Positions 1-6,292 of a stretch of DNA of 12,415 nt are shown here, one piece after another (the stretch's first letter is position 1; each line of letters opens with the position of its first letter). Below the pieces are notes generated by a model, which saw nothing but the letters and a program-made list of their open reading frames with translations, did not search any database and was not told where the DNA came from. Origin of the DNA: Chloroflexota bacterium. GTDB lineage: Bacteria; Chloroflexota; Limnocylindria; Limnocylindrales; CSP1-4. The DNA is taken from assembly GCA_021785115.1 (NCBI GenBank), contig JAJYGO010000111.1, positions 1-12,415 of the forward strand. The letters are read 5' to 3'. A program made the position numbers and the translations under genes.

Positions 1-1023
1 GTGTTCCCCAACGACTCGCCGCGATACCTGGGCGCCACCGGACTCGGCGCGGCCCGCACCGTGCGCCCTCGCCTCCTCGAGGCCGACGTGATCCTCGCGC
101 TCGGAACTCGGCTGTCGCAGGTCGCGACGTTCGATTACGCGGTCCCGGGCCCCGGTACCGAGCTGCTGCAGGTCGACGTCGAGCCCGGTTTCCGCGGCGA
201 CAGGCCGCGGCCCGCGCGCTCGGTGCAGGCGGACGCGCGGGCGTTCCTGCGGGCGGCGCTGTCCCTGCTGGCGGCGCCGGGCGAGCAGGAGCCGCCACGC
301 GCCGCAGGCGCCACGCCGCTCCGACCCGGCGCCCGGCTCGCGGCGGAACGGGCCGCCGACCTCGCCCGCGACCGCGCGGCGTACCTGGCGGCGGTCGAGC
401 CACCCGACCCGGGACCGCGCGGCGGGAGCGCGCCGGTGCACCCCGCGACCGTGGTCGCGGCGCTGCGCCGGCATCTTCCGCCGGATGCCATCCTCACCAC
501 CGACGCCGGCAACTTCGCGAGCTGGCCAGCCCGCTACCTGCCCGTTCCGGCCCGCGGGCGCTTCCTCGGGCCCACCTCGGGGGCGATGGGGTACGGGCTT
601 CCGGCCGCGATCGGGGCCGCGATCGCCTCCCGGGACCTGGATGGTCGGGTTCGGCCGGTGGTCGCCCTGGCGGGCGACGGCGGCGTCGGGATGCTCATGG
701 CCGAACTCGAGACCGCCGTGCGGGAGCGGCTCCGGCTCGCCGTGATCGTCTTCGACAACGCCATGTACGGCACCATCCGCATGCACCAGGAGCGGGCCTA
801 TCCGGGCCGGGTCGCCGCCACGGATCTCGGACGCATCGACCTCGCGGCGTTCGCCGCGGCGTGCGGGGCGCGGGGGATACGGGCCGCGCACGACGCGGAG
901 GTCGAGGGGGCGGTGGCGTCGGCGCTGGTCGACCGTGGCGTCGTGCTCGTCCACCTCCTGACCGACCCCCGCGTGATCAGCGTCGACTCGACGCTGCCCG
1001 GGTACTCGACGCTGCCCGGATAG
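1..1023 (+). CDS. ThDP-dependent enzyme (acetolactate synthase / benzoylformate decarboxylase-like), 5' truncated
   Basis: Partial gene: the frame is open from base 1, and the protein begins inside the central domain of a thiamine-diphosphate enzyme, so the N-terminal pyrimidine-binding domain lies outside the window. The central-domain segment (about residues 24-65) has the usual 'ADVILALGTRLSQ' core. The C-terminal ThDP/Mg-binding domain (about 147-325) has TTDAGNFASW (166-175), GAMGYGLPAAIGA (194-206) and the ThDP motif GDGG (225-228), ending at DNAMYG (242-247). Known for the family: decarboxylation or carboligation of 2-oxo acids. The sequence does not settle the substrate, so ilvB-type acetolactate synthase, benzoylformate decarboxylase and glyoxylate carboligase relatives all remain possible. 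The last residues are a short in-frame duplication (STLPGY then STLPG). The gene ends 63 bases before the convergent phosphatase gene. The family is confident, the exact reaction is not. Confidence 0.85.
   Translation: MFPNDSPRYLGATGLGAARTVRPRLLEADVILALGTRLSQVATFDYAVPGPGTELLQVDVEPGFRGDRPRPARSVQADARAFLRAALSLLAAPGEQEPPRAAGATPLRPGARLAAERAADLARDRAAYLAAVEPPDPGPRGGSAPVHPATVVAALRRHLPPDAILTTDAGNFASWPARYLPVPARGRFLGPTSGAMGYGLPAAIGAAIASRDLDGRVRPVVALAGDGGVGMLMAELETAVRERLRLAVIVFDNAMYGTIRMHQERAYPGRVAATDLGRIDLAAFAAACGARGIRAAHDAEVEGAVASALVDRGVVLVHLLTDPRVISVDSTLPGYSTLPG
986..1019 (+). repeat. Short tandem duplication at the 3' end of the ThDP enzyme gene
   Basis: The 16-base unit ACTCGACGCTGCCCGG occurs at 986-1001 and again at 1004-1019, with a period of 18 bases. 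Because 18 is a multiple of three, it adds six residues in frame (STLPGY/STLPG) just before the TAG stop at 1021-1023. Seen directly. It looks like a replication-slippage duplication that lengthened the C-terminus. Confidence 0.8.
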
Positions 1024-1086
1024 CGGGCACCGCGCAGCCGGGACGCAGCGGGCGCCCCCGACCGCGGGACACGGCCGATGCGGCGA

Positions 1087-1926
1087 TCAGCCGGGCCCGG
1101 CGGCCCGGAACAGCTCCAGGAGGCGATCGTGGTGGCGGGCGGGCGCCGCAACGATCCCGATCGAGGTCGCGGGCCGCGACAGGTCGAACCACGGCTCGCC
1201 GTGGGTGGTCGTGACCAGGACCCCGCCCTCCTCGGCGATCAGGCCCGCCGCGGCGACGTCCCAGTTCGACATCCCCGTCGGGTGCACGCACGCGTCGAAC
1301 CGCCCGGCTGCGGCGTACGAGAGCTCGAGCGCCGACGACCCGAGGTGGCGGGCGGCCCGGACGCTTCGTCGCAGGTCGCCCAGGTCGGAGCGCCAGTCGC
1401 GCGGCGCGTAGCCCAGCGCGATCACACAATCGTCCAGCGCCACCTTGTCCGGGTTGCGGATCGCGCGGCCGTTGAGGCGGGCGCCGCGGCCGCGGATGGC
1501 CGTGAAGAGCTCGTCCCGGACGGGGTCGAGCACCACGCCCACGGCGGGCTCGCCGTCGACGGAGAGCGCGATGCTGACGGAGAAGATCGGCACCGCGTTG
1601 GCGTAGTTCACCGTGCCGTCGAGGGGATCCACGATCCAGGCGCGACCGGCACCGGCGGTGGGGGCATCGCCCGTCGCCGTGGCGTGCTCACCGGATTCCT
1701 CCGCGAGGATCGCGTCGCCCGGGAACGAGCGCCGGATCGCATCGATGATGAGCCGTTCCGACAGGTGGTCGACTTCGGTGACCACGTCGCGAGCGCTCTT
1801 GCGACGGATCTCCCGGACCCTCCCGAGCCGCTCGAGCTGGACGTGACCGGCCAGGCGCGCCGCGGTCGTCGCGACGCTGATCGCGAGGGCGGCGTCGGCG
1901 GGGGACAGGTTCCGGAGGTGGGCCAC
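1087..1926 (-). CDS. Inositol monophosphatase family protein
   Basis: 279-residue Mg-dependent sugar/inositol phosphate phosphatase of the IMPase/SuhB/HisN superfamily. The metal site is intact: TEVDHLSE (50-57), the EE pair (Glu76, Glu77), WIVDPLDGT (97-105, with metal ligands Asp100 and Asp103) and NWDVAAAG (221-228, Asp223). The length is normal for the family. Possible substrates are myo-inositol 1-phosphate, histidinol phosphate, 3'-phosphoadenosine 5'-phosphate or fructose 1,6-bisphosphate, and the sequence does not discriminate. The start is GTG at 1926: an in-frame TAG lies four codons upstream and no Shine-Dalgarno is present. A TAGAAT hexamer ends exactly six bases before the GTG, which suggests a leaderless mRNA. 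The gene converges on the ThDP enzyme and diverges from the ABC operon. Confidence 0.9.
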   Translation of the reverse strand: MAHLRNLSPADAALAISVATTAARLAGHVQLERLGRVREIRRKSARDVVTEVDHLSERLIIDAIRRSFPGDAILAEESGEHATATGDAPTAGAGRAWIVDPLDGTVNYANAVPIFSVSIALSVDGEPAVGVVLDPVRDELFTAIRGRGARLNGRAIRNPDKVALDDCVIALGYAPRDWRSDLGDLRRSVRAARHLGSSALELSYAAAGRFDACVHPTGMSNWDVAAAGLIAEEGGVLVTTTHGEPWFDLSRPATSIGIVAAPARHHDRLLELFRAAGPG

Positions 1927-1932
1927 GAGCGC

Positions 1933-1938
1933 ATTCTA
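1933..1938 (-). promoter_or_regulatory. Predicted -10 element for the IMPase-family gene (leaderless arrangement)
   Basis: On the minus strand the hexamer is TAGAAT, a good match to TANNNT/TATAAT. It is followed by six bases (GCGCTC) and then the GTG start, which puts +1 on the G of the start codon. No ribosome binding site lies upstream of the GTG. The TAG of this hexamer is also the in-frame stop that excludes an upstream start. No convincing -35 was seen. Inference from position and consensus. Confidence 0.5.
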
Positions 1939-1966
1939 TGGGTCGCCCGGTCTATGGGTCGCCCGG
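1935..1966. repeat. 16-bp tandem repeat (two copies) in the divergent promoter region
   Basis: TCTATGGGTCGCCCGG occurs at 1935-1950 and again, identically, at 1951-1966. It lies in the 61-base gap between the divergent IMPase-family gene and ABC-2 operon. On the minus strand each copy ends in CATAGA, which overlaps the predicted -10 of the phosphatase. Only the proximal copy is followed by AT, which completes TAGAAT. Seen directly. It may be a slippage duplication or a doubled binding site. Confidence 0.85.
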
Positions 1967-1987
1967 CCCGTGTACCGGGTTGCGCCC

Positions 1988-2965
1988 ATGCCCCATCCTG
2001 AGCGGGTGCCCCTGATCGCCACCGACCGTCTCACCAGGCGATACCCTGGCGTCACCGCGCTCGACGGCGTCACGCTCTCGCTCGACGGCGGGATCGTGGG
2101 GCTGGTCGGCGCGAACGGCGCGGGCAAGTCGACCCTCCTGAAGGTGCTCCTGGGCCTCGTGCGAGCGACCTCGGGGCGCGCCACCGTGCTGGACCTGGAC
2201 ACCGCGACCCACGGGAGCGAGGTCCGGCAGCGCGTGGGGTACATGCCGGAGCACGACTGCCTGCCGCCCGATGTCGGCGCCGCCGACTTCGTCACCCACA
2301 TGGCGCGCATGAGCGGCCTGCCCGCGGGGGCGGCCCGGGAACGGTCCGCCGAGACGCTTCGACATGTCGGCCTCTACGAGGAGCGATACCGCGCCATCGG
2401 TGGGTACTCGACCGGGATGCGCCAGCGTGTCAAGCTCGCCCAGGCGCTCGTCCACGACCCCCGCCTGCTCCTGCTCGACGAGCCGACCGCCGGGCTGGAC
2501 CCGGCCGGCCGCGAGGAGATGCTGGCGCTCGTCCGCCGGATCGGGACGGAGTTCGGCATCGCGATCGTCATGGCGTCGCATCTCCTGGGGGAGGTGGAGC
2601 GGGTCTGCGACCACCTGGTCGCGATCGACACCGGCAGGCTCATCCGGTCCGCGCCCCTGACACAGTTCACGGCCCTGACCCGCGTCCTCACCGTCGAGGT
2701 CGAGGAGGGCGCCGATCGGCTGGCCGAGGCGCTCGGCCGGTTGGGACGCACGGCCCACCAGGAGGGCCGGCTCGTACTGGTGGATCTCGACGGCCCGCCG
2801 CCGTACGACCTGGTACGCGACCTGGTGGTGGAGCTCGGCCTGCCGCTCGCCCGAATCGAGCAGGGGCGGCACCAGCTCGAGGACCTGTTCCGGACGGTCG
2901 AGGAACCCGGGATCGCTCCCGAGGTGGCGAAGGACCCCGAGGCGGCGACGGAGGCGGCACGGTGA
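1988..2965 (+). CDS. ABC-2 type transporter ATP-binding protein (first of two)
   Basis: Cytoplasmic ATPase subunit of an ABC exporter, 325 residues from the ATG at 1988. Walker A is GANGAGKST (41-49), the signature is YSTGMRQR (140-147), Walker B is LLLLDEP (160-166) and the switch histidine is in ASHLL (H198). The Q-loop position reads YMPEHD, as is common in CcmA-like ABC-2 ATPases. About 100 further residues after the nucleotide-binding domain form the usual C-terminal accessory region. The start is uncertain: GTG 1970, ATG 1988 and GTG 2006 are all in frame, and none has a clear Shine-Dalgarno. Homology really begins near 2006 (LIATDRLTRRY). The stop overlaps the start of the next gene (GTGA, 2962-2965), so it is translationally coupled to its likely permease partner. 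The exported substrate is unknown. Confidence 0.9.
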   Translation: MPHPERVPLIATDRLTRRYPGVTALDGVTLSLDGGIVGLVGANGAGKSTLLKVLLGLVRATSGRATVLDLDTATHGSEVRQRVGYMPEHDCLPPDVGAADFVTHMARMSGLPAGAARERSAETLRHVGLYEERYRAIGGYSTGMRQRVKLAQALVHDPRLLLLDEPTAGLDPAGREEMLALVRRIGTEFGIAIVMASHLLGEVERVCDHLVAIDTGRLIRSAPLTQFTALTRVLTVEVEEGADRLAEALGRLGRTAHQEGRLVLVDLDGPPPYDLVRDLVVELGLPLARIEQGRHQLEDLFRTVEEPGIAPEVAKDPEAATEAAR

Positions 2966-3900
2966 GCCCGGTCGGCGGCCAGCCCCTGCCCGGCCCCACC
3001 GTGTCCGGCGCGGGCCCCACCGTCGCCACGTCGGCCGGCGGCAGCATCTACGACCTCGGGTACCAGCACTACGACGGTCGCCGCCTCGGGCGGGGCTACG
3101 CGTTCCGCTCGCTCTACTCGCACGGTCTCGCTGCCGCGTTCGGCATCGGCCGGAGCGCGCGGTCGAAGGTCATCCCGATGGGGCTCTTCGTGATCGTCCT
3201 GGTCCCGGCGATCGTCGAGCTCGGTATCACCGCGCTCGCTGGCGACCTGGTGCAGCCGGTCCGGATCGAGAACTACTTCTCGCTGGTCGGAACCGTGATG
3301 CTCCTGTTCTGCGCGGCGGTGGCCCCGGAGCTGGTGGGGCGGGACCAGCGGAACCACGTGCTGTCGCTGTACTTCACGCGGGCCCTGGAGCGGCGCGACT
3401 ACGCGCTCGCGAAGTTCGCGGCGCTGCTCACCGCGATGCTGCTGATCGCGCTCGTCCCCGAGATCGTCCTGTACGTGGGCAGCGCGCTCGTGCGCCCCGA
3501 CCCGATCGGCTACCTGCGCGATCACCTGGACCAGCCCGGGCCCATGCTCGCGAGCGCGCTCGTGACCTCGGTCCAGGTCTCGACGGTCGCCCTCGCGATC
3601 GCCGCTCTCACCCCGCGAGGGGCCTACGCGACCGGGGGGATCGTCGCGTTCTGGTTCATCGCGGACGGGCTTGGCACGCTGATCGCGTCGGCGGGCCAGG
3701 GCGAGTGGACGCGCTACGGGGTCCTCCTGAGCCCATCGCTCGTGGGGGACGGTGCCGTCAGCTGGTTCTTCGGCGGCGGGGGCGACGCCATCCTCCGCCG
3801 GGCCGATCTTCCGGGGTGGTGGTACGTGATCGTCGCCCTCGTCCTCGCGACCGTCGCCGGCTCAGTCGTGCTGCGGCGCTACGCGAGGATCGCGGCGTGA
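2962..3900 (+). CDS. ABC-2 type transporter permease (first of two)
   Basis: 312-residue inner-membrane protein. It has a Gly/Pro/Thr-rich soluble N-terminus, then a conserved-looking cytoplasmic segment IYDLGYQHYDGRRLGRGY (29-46). About six hydrophobic segments follow, near 72-92, 105-121, 150-174, 196-217, 224-243 and 287-303. This is the topology of an ABC-2 exporter permease, and the gene lies between two ABC ATPase genes. The start is a GTG whose last two bases form the TGA of the upstream ATPase, and its own stop overlaps the next GTG in the same way (3897-3900). I recognise the YDLGYQHYDGRR segment as recurring in permeases of high-GC bacteria, but the substrate cannot be read from it. 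Confidence 0.85.
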   Translation: MSPVGGQPLPGPTVSGAGPTVATSAGGSIYDLGYQHYDGRRLGRGYAFRSLYSHGLAAAFGIGRSARSKVIPMGLFVIVLVPAIVELGITALAGDLVQPVRIENYFSLVGTVMLLFCAAVAPELVGRDQRNHVLSLYFTRALERRDYALAKFAALLTAMLLIALVPEIVLYVGSALVRPDPIGYLRDHLDQPGPMLASALVTSVQVSTVALAIAALTPRGAYATGGIVAFWFIADGLGTLIASAGQGEWTRYGVLLSPSLVGDGAVSWFFGGGGDAILRRADLPGWWYVIVALVLATVAGSVVLRRYARIAA

Positions 3901-4868
3901 GCGGCCCGGACCGCCGGCCGCTCTGGGCTCCCGCGCCGGTGCCGGCGGAGGTCGCGGCATCGCCGCTCGCGGCCGTGCACGTCGCGCGCTGGTTCGGGAA
4001 CGTGGTCGCGGTCAACGACGTCACCTTCGGCATCGGTGCTGGCGTCACCGGACTGCTGGGTCCGAACGGGGCCGGCAAATCGACGCTGCTCCACATGCTG
4101 GCGGGCCTGCTGGTCCCGTCCAGCGGGCAGGTGCTGGTCCAGGGTCGCGCGGCCGGCCGGGATCCCGCCGTCTACCGCCAGCTCGGACTGGCGCCCGAAC
4201 GCGATGCGGCGTACGACTTCCTGACCGGGCGAGAATTCGCACTGCTCTCGGCCCGCCTGGCACGCCTGCCCGACCCGGACGGGGCCGCACGTCGGGCGAT
4301 CGCGCTGGTCGACCTGGAGGGCGCCGCGGACCGCGCGATCGGCGGCTATTCGAAGGGAATGCGGCAGCGCGTGAAGCTCGCCGCGGCGCTCGTCCACGAT
4401 CCACCGATCCTGCTGCTCGACGAGCCGTTCAACGGCATGGATCCCCGGCAGCGGCTGCACATGATGGATCTGCTCCACCGCATGGCGTCGGAAGGGCGTG
4501 TGATCCTCTTCTCGTCGCACATCCTCGAGGAGGTCGAACGGCTGGCGCAGCAGGTCCTCGTGATGGTGGCAGGCCGGCTCGCCGCCGCGGGCGACTACCG
4601 GGCCCTGCGCCGCCTCATGACCGATCGCCCGCACACCTTCCGGCTGCGCACGAGCGACGACCGTACCATGGCCGCCGGGCTCGTGGCGGAGGCGCCGGTG
4701 CTCGGCGTGCAGCTCGTCGAGGGCTCCCTGGACGTCCGCGCGGCCGACTACGGCTCGTTCACCGGCATCGTCGCCCGGGTGGCGAAGCGGGCGGGTGTGT
4801 CCCTGTACGAGCTCCGGCCGACCGACGAGACCCTCGAGTCGGTCTTCAGCTACCTGGTGGGACGCTGA
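3897..4868 (+). CDS. ABC-2 type transporter ATP-binding protein (second)
   Basis: 323 residues from the GTG at 3897, which shares a GTGA overlap with the preceding permease stop. A roughly 24-residue Pro/Ala-rich N-terminal extension precedes the nucleotide-binding domain. Walker A is GPNGAGKST (55-63), the signature is YSKGMRQR (151-158), Walker B is ILLLDEP (171-177) and the switch histidine is in SSHIL (H208). The Q-loop position reads LAPERD. The tail ends in LRPTDETLESVFSYL, typical of ABC-2 ATPases. It is a paralogue of the ATPase at 1988-2965: both have the same Y-S-x-G-M-R-Q-R-V-K-L signature, with Lys in place of Thr here. It is inferred to pair with the permease at 4927-5673, or to form a heterodimeric exporter with the first ATPase. 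Confidence 0.9.
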   Translation: MSGPDRRPLWAPAPVPAEVAASPLAAVHVARWFGNVVAVNDVTFGIGAGVTGLLGPNGAGKSTLLHMLAGLLVPSSGQVLVQGRAAGRDPAVYRQLGLAPERDAAYDFLTGREFALLSARLARLPDPDGAARRAIALVDLEGAADRAIGGYSKGMRQRVKLAAALVHDPPILLLDEPFNGMDPRQRLHMMDLLHRMASEGRVILFSSHILEEVERLAQQVLVMVAGRLAAAGDYRALRRLMTDRPHTFRLRTSDDRTMAAGLVAEAPVLGVQLVEGSLDVRAADYGSFTGIVARVAKRAGVSLYELRPTDETLESVFSYLVGR

Positions 4869-4927
4869 TGGGTCAATCGCGCGCCGCCTGTGCGACCGGC
4901 CGGCCCACCGGCCCGGAGTGCCGCTGA
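4868..4927 (+). CDS. Possible 19-residue translational-coupling ORF
   Basis: A 20-codon reading frame (stop included) fills the gap between the second ATPase and its permease. Its ATG (4868-4870) shares a base with the ATPase stop (TGATG, 4866-4870), and its TGA (4925-4927) shares a base with the permease ATG (TGATG, 4925-4929). The peptide is short, polar and contains two cysteines, and I recognise no domain. A ribosome ending the ATPase could restart here and deliver ribosomes to the permease start. It may be chance, since the permease also has a GGAG (4915-4918) eight bases before its ATG. Low confidence as a functional peptide, moderate as a coupling device. Confidence 0.3.
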   Translation: MGQSRAACATGRPTGPECR

Positions 4928-5673
4928 TGGGCCGCGACGGCGTCCTCCGCCAGCTCGTGATGCTGACCGCTCGCCAGGCACTCGGGCGCCGGCGGATGCT
5001 CCTCGCCGTGCTCGCCGGGTGCGCGCCCATCCTGGTGTCGGCGGTCTACCGGCTCGCGGGAGGCCAGGACTATGAGAGCTGGACTTCCGGGCTGCTCGAC
5101 AACCTCGTGATCACCACGCTGCTGCCGCTCGTCGCCCTGATCTTCGGCACCTCCGTGCTCGGCGGCGAGGTGGAGGACGGTACCCTCGTCTACCTGCTCG
5201 TCCGCCCGATCGCGCGCTGGCAGATCGTGCTCGCGAAGCTGGCAGTGGCCACTGCCGCCACCGCGGCGATCATCGGGGCATCGGCCGTCATCGCGACCGT
5301 GATCTCCCTCCCCGGTGGCGCGGGGCCCGGGACTGCGGCGGCCGCCCTCGCGGGCGTCGCCTGGGGTGCACTGATCTACACGTCGATCGCGGTGGCGCTG
5401 AGCCTCGTGACGGGCCACGCGCTGATCGTGGGGCTCGCCTACGTGTACATCTGGGAGGGCGTGGTCGCGGGCCTGTTCACGGGCACCCGGTTGATCAGCG
5501 TGCACCAGTACGTGCTGGGCGTCGCGGCGGCGCTCGACCCTGCGCAGCCATCGCTGCTGCCATGGCACCTCGACCTGGCGGCCTCGCTGGAGCTGGGCGC
5601 CGTGGTGGCCGTGGGCGCGATGCTCGTCGCGATCCGGCGGCTGGCGCGCTTCGAGGTCGCCGAGCGCGGGTGA
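4927..5673 (+). CDS. ABC-2 type transporter permease (second)
   Basis: 248-residue inner-membrane protein with about six hydrophobic segments, near 24-41, 58-79, 100-128, 137-160, 165-184 and 222-238. The element TSVLGGEVEDGTLVYLLVRP (75-94) is the typical ABC-2 cytoplasmic loop, in which a permease 'returns' after TM2 with a GEEx(x)GTL-like motif. The ATG at 4927 is chosen because hydrophobic, family-like sequence starts just after it and GGAG lies eight bases upstream. The only other local in-frame start is GTG at 4918. Frame upstream of that is a shadow of the ATPase gene. It is the last gene of the operon and ends 18 bases before the convergent gene. Confidence 0.85.
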   Translation: MGRDGVLRQLVMLTARQALGRRRMLLAVLAGCAPILVSAVYRLAGGQDYESWTSGLLDNLVITTLLPLVALIFGTSVLGGEVEDGTLVYLLVRPIARWQIVLAKLAVATAATAAIIGASAVIATVISLPGGAGPGTAAAALAGVAWGALIYTSIAVALSLVTGHALIVGLAYVYIWEGVVAGLFTGTRLISVHQYVLGVAAALDPAQPSLLPWHLDLAASLELGAVVAVGAMLVAIRRLARFEVAERG

Positions 5674-5691
5674 CCGGCGCGGGGCGGCGGC

Positions 5692-6195
5692 TCAGCGGCA
5701 GGACGCCGTGAGCGCTCCCAGCGAGTAGGCGCCGGCGCTCGGAGCCGGCGCCGGCACGGACGTGGTCACCGTGATCGTCCCGCCGGCCGGGATCGGCTGC
5801 GTCAGGAAGACCGGGTCGTCGGGCCGCAGGACCCCGCCGCGCGACACCTGGCAGGTGGCAGGGCCCTCCTTCGTGCCCCGATTGGCCACCTGGATGGCGA
5901 CGCTGGCGCCGCCGTTGGCGAGGATCGCCTGCCCCACCAGCCGCGAATCGAACGGACCCACGCCGGCGGTGAGGACCCTGGCGAGCATCGCGAGCAGGAG
6001 CACGCCGATCCCGACCCCGGCCAGCATCGTCGCATGGAGCTGGGTGGCGCTCGGCGCGCCGATGTGCCCGGGGTTGTCCAGCTCGCACAGCGACACGCCG
6101 AGCGGCGTGGGGCGGCCGCAGCGAACGCATCGATCGTGCGGCCCGGACGCCAGGGTCGGGTCGAGGGCCGTCGCCGGGAGACGCGGGTCGGGCAT
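5692..6195 (-). CDS. Small membrane protein with N-terminal Cys motif (zinc-ribbon-like) and exported beta domain
   Basis: 167 residues in three parts. Residues 1-55 are cytoplasmic with CVRCGRPTPLGVSLC (Cys23, Cys26, Cys37), resembling half of a zinc ribbon. The fourth ligand is not an obvious cysteine, and Asp40 or His44 are candidates. Residues about 57-76 form one transmembrane helix. Residues about 85-167 look like an outside Ig/CARDB-like beta domain (SVAIQVANRGTKEGPATC, then IPAGGTITVTTSVP), with Cys115 and Cys166 as a possible disulfide. No enzyme motif was found, so the function is unknown. The ATG at 6195 is chosen because upstream frame overlaps the divergent gene and lacks family-like sequence. 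There is no Shine-Dalgarno. A TACGCT hexamer lies eight bases before the ATG, again suggesting a very short or absent leader. Confidence 0.75.
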   Translation of the reverse strand: MPDPRLPATALDPTLASGPHDRCVRCGRPTPLGVSLCELDNPGHIGAPSATQLHATMLAGVGIGVLLLAMLARVLTAGVGPFDSRLVGQAILANGGASVAIQVANRGTKEGPATCQVSRGGVLRPDDPVFLTQPIPAGGTITVTTSVPAPAPSAGAYSLGALTASCR

Positions 6196-6203
6196 GGAAC
6201 AAG

Positions 6204-6209
6204 AGCGTA
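6204..6209 (-). promoter_or_regulatory. Predicted -10 element for the Cys-motif membrane protein gene
   Basis: On the minus strand TACGCT is followed by eight bases (CTTGTTCC) and then the ATG start, so transcription would begin at or one or two bases before the start codon. No ribosome binding site is present. No clear -35 was seen. It sits in the 97-base divergent region shared with the OpuC-type operon. Confidence 0.35.
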
Positions 6210-6237
6210 GCGCGAACCCCACGGTGGCGCGCCGGAT

Positions 6238-6265
6238 CTGCCCCCGGACCGTCGGCGGGTACGAT
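6238..6265 (+). promoter_or_regulatory. Predicted promoter of the OpuC-type transporter operon
   Basis: A TACGAT -10 hexamer (6260-6265) lies 16 bases downstream of CTGCCC (6238-6243), which shares three bases with the TTGACA -35 consensus. The predicted start of transcription, about 6271-6273, leaves a 20-base leader with GAGGA (6282-6286) before the GTG at 6293. The same CTGCCC-N16-TA(C/G)(G/A)AT arrangement precedes the binding-protein gene. Inference from consensus and position only. Confidence 0.4.
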
Positions 6266-6292
6266 GGTCGGCACACGCACCGAGGATCGGCA

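Noticed and set aside
1..1023. Complete gene starting with the GTG at base 1
   Set aside because: The protein would lack the whole N-terminal pyrimidine-binding domain of ThDP enzymes and begins in mid-domain sequence, so base 1 is simply the window edge.
1090..1101. Perfect palindrome GCCGGGCCCGGC at the convergent gene junction as a terminator
   Set aside because: It lies inside the 3' coding end of the phosphatase gene, has no loop-forming spacer and no T-rich tract on either strand. GC-only palindromes are expected by chance here.
5674..5691. Bidirectional terminator between the ABC-2 permease and the convergent Cys-motif gene
   Set aside because: The gap is only 18 bases and GC-rich, with no clear hairpin or T-run.
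6196..6292. Riboswitch or other structured RNA upstream of the OpuC-type operon
   Set aside because: The predicted leader is only about 20 bases, too short for a known riboswitch, and no conserved motif was recognised.
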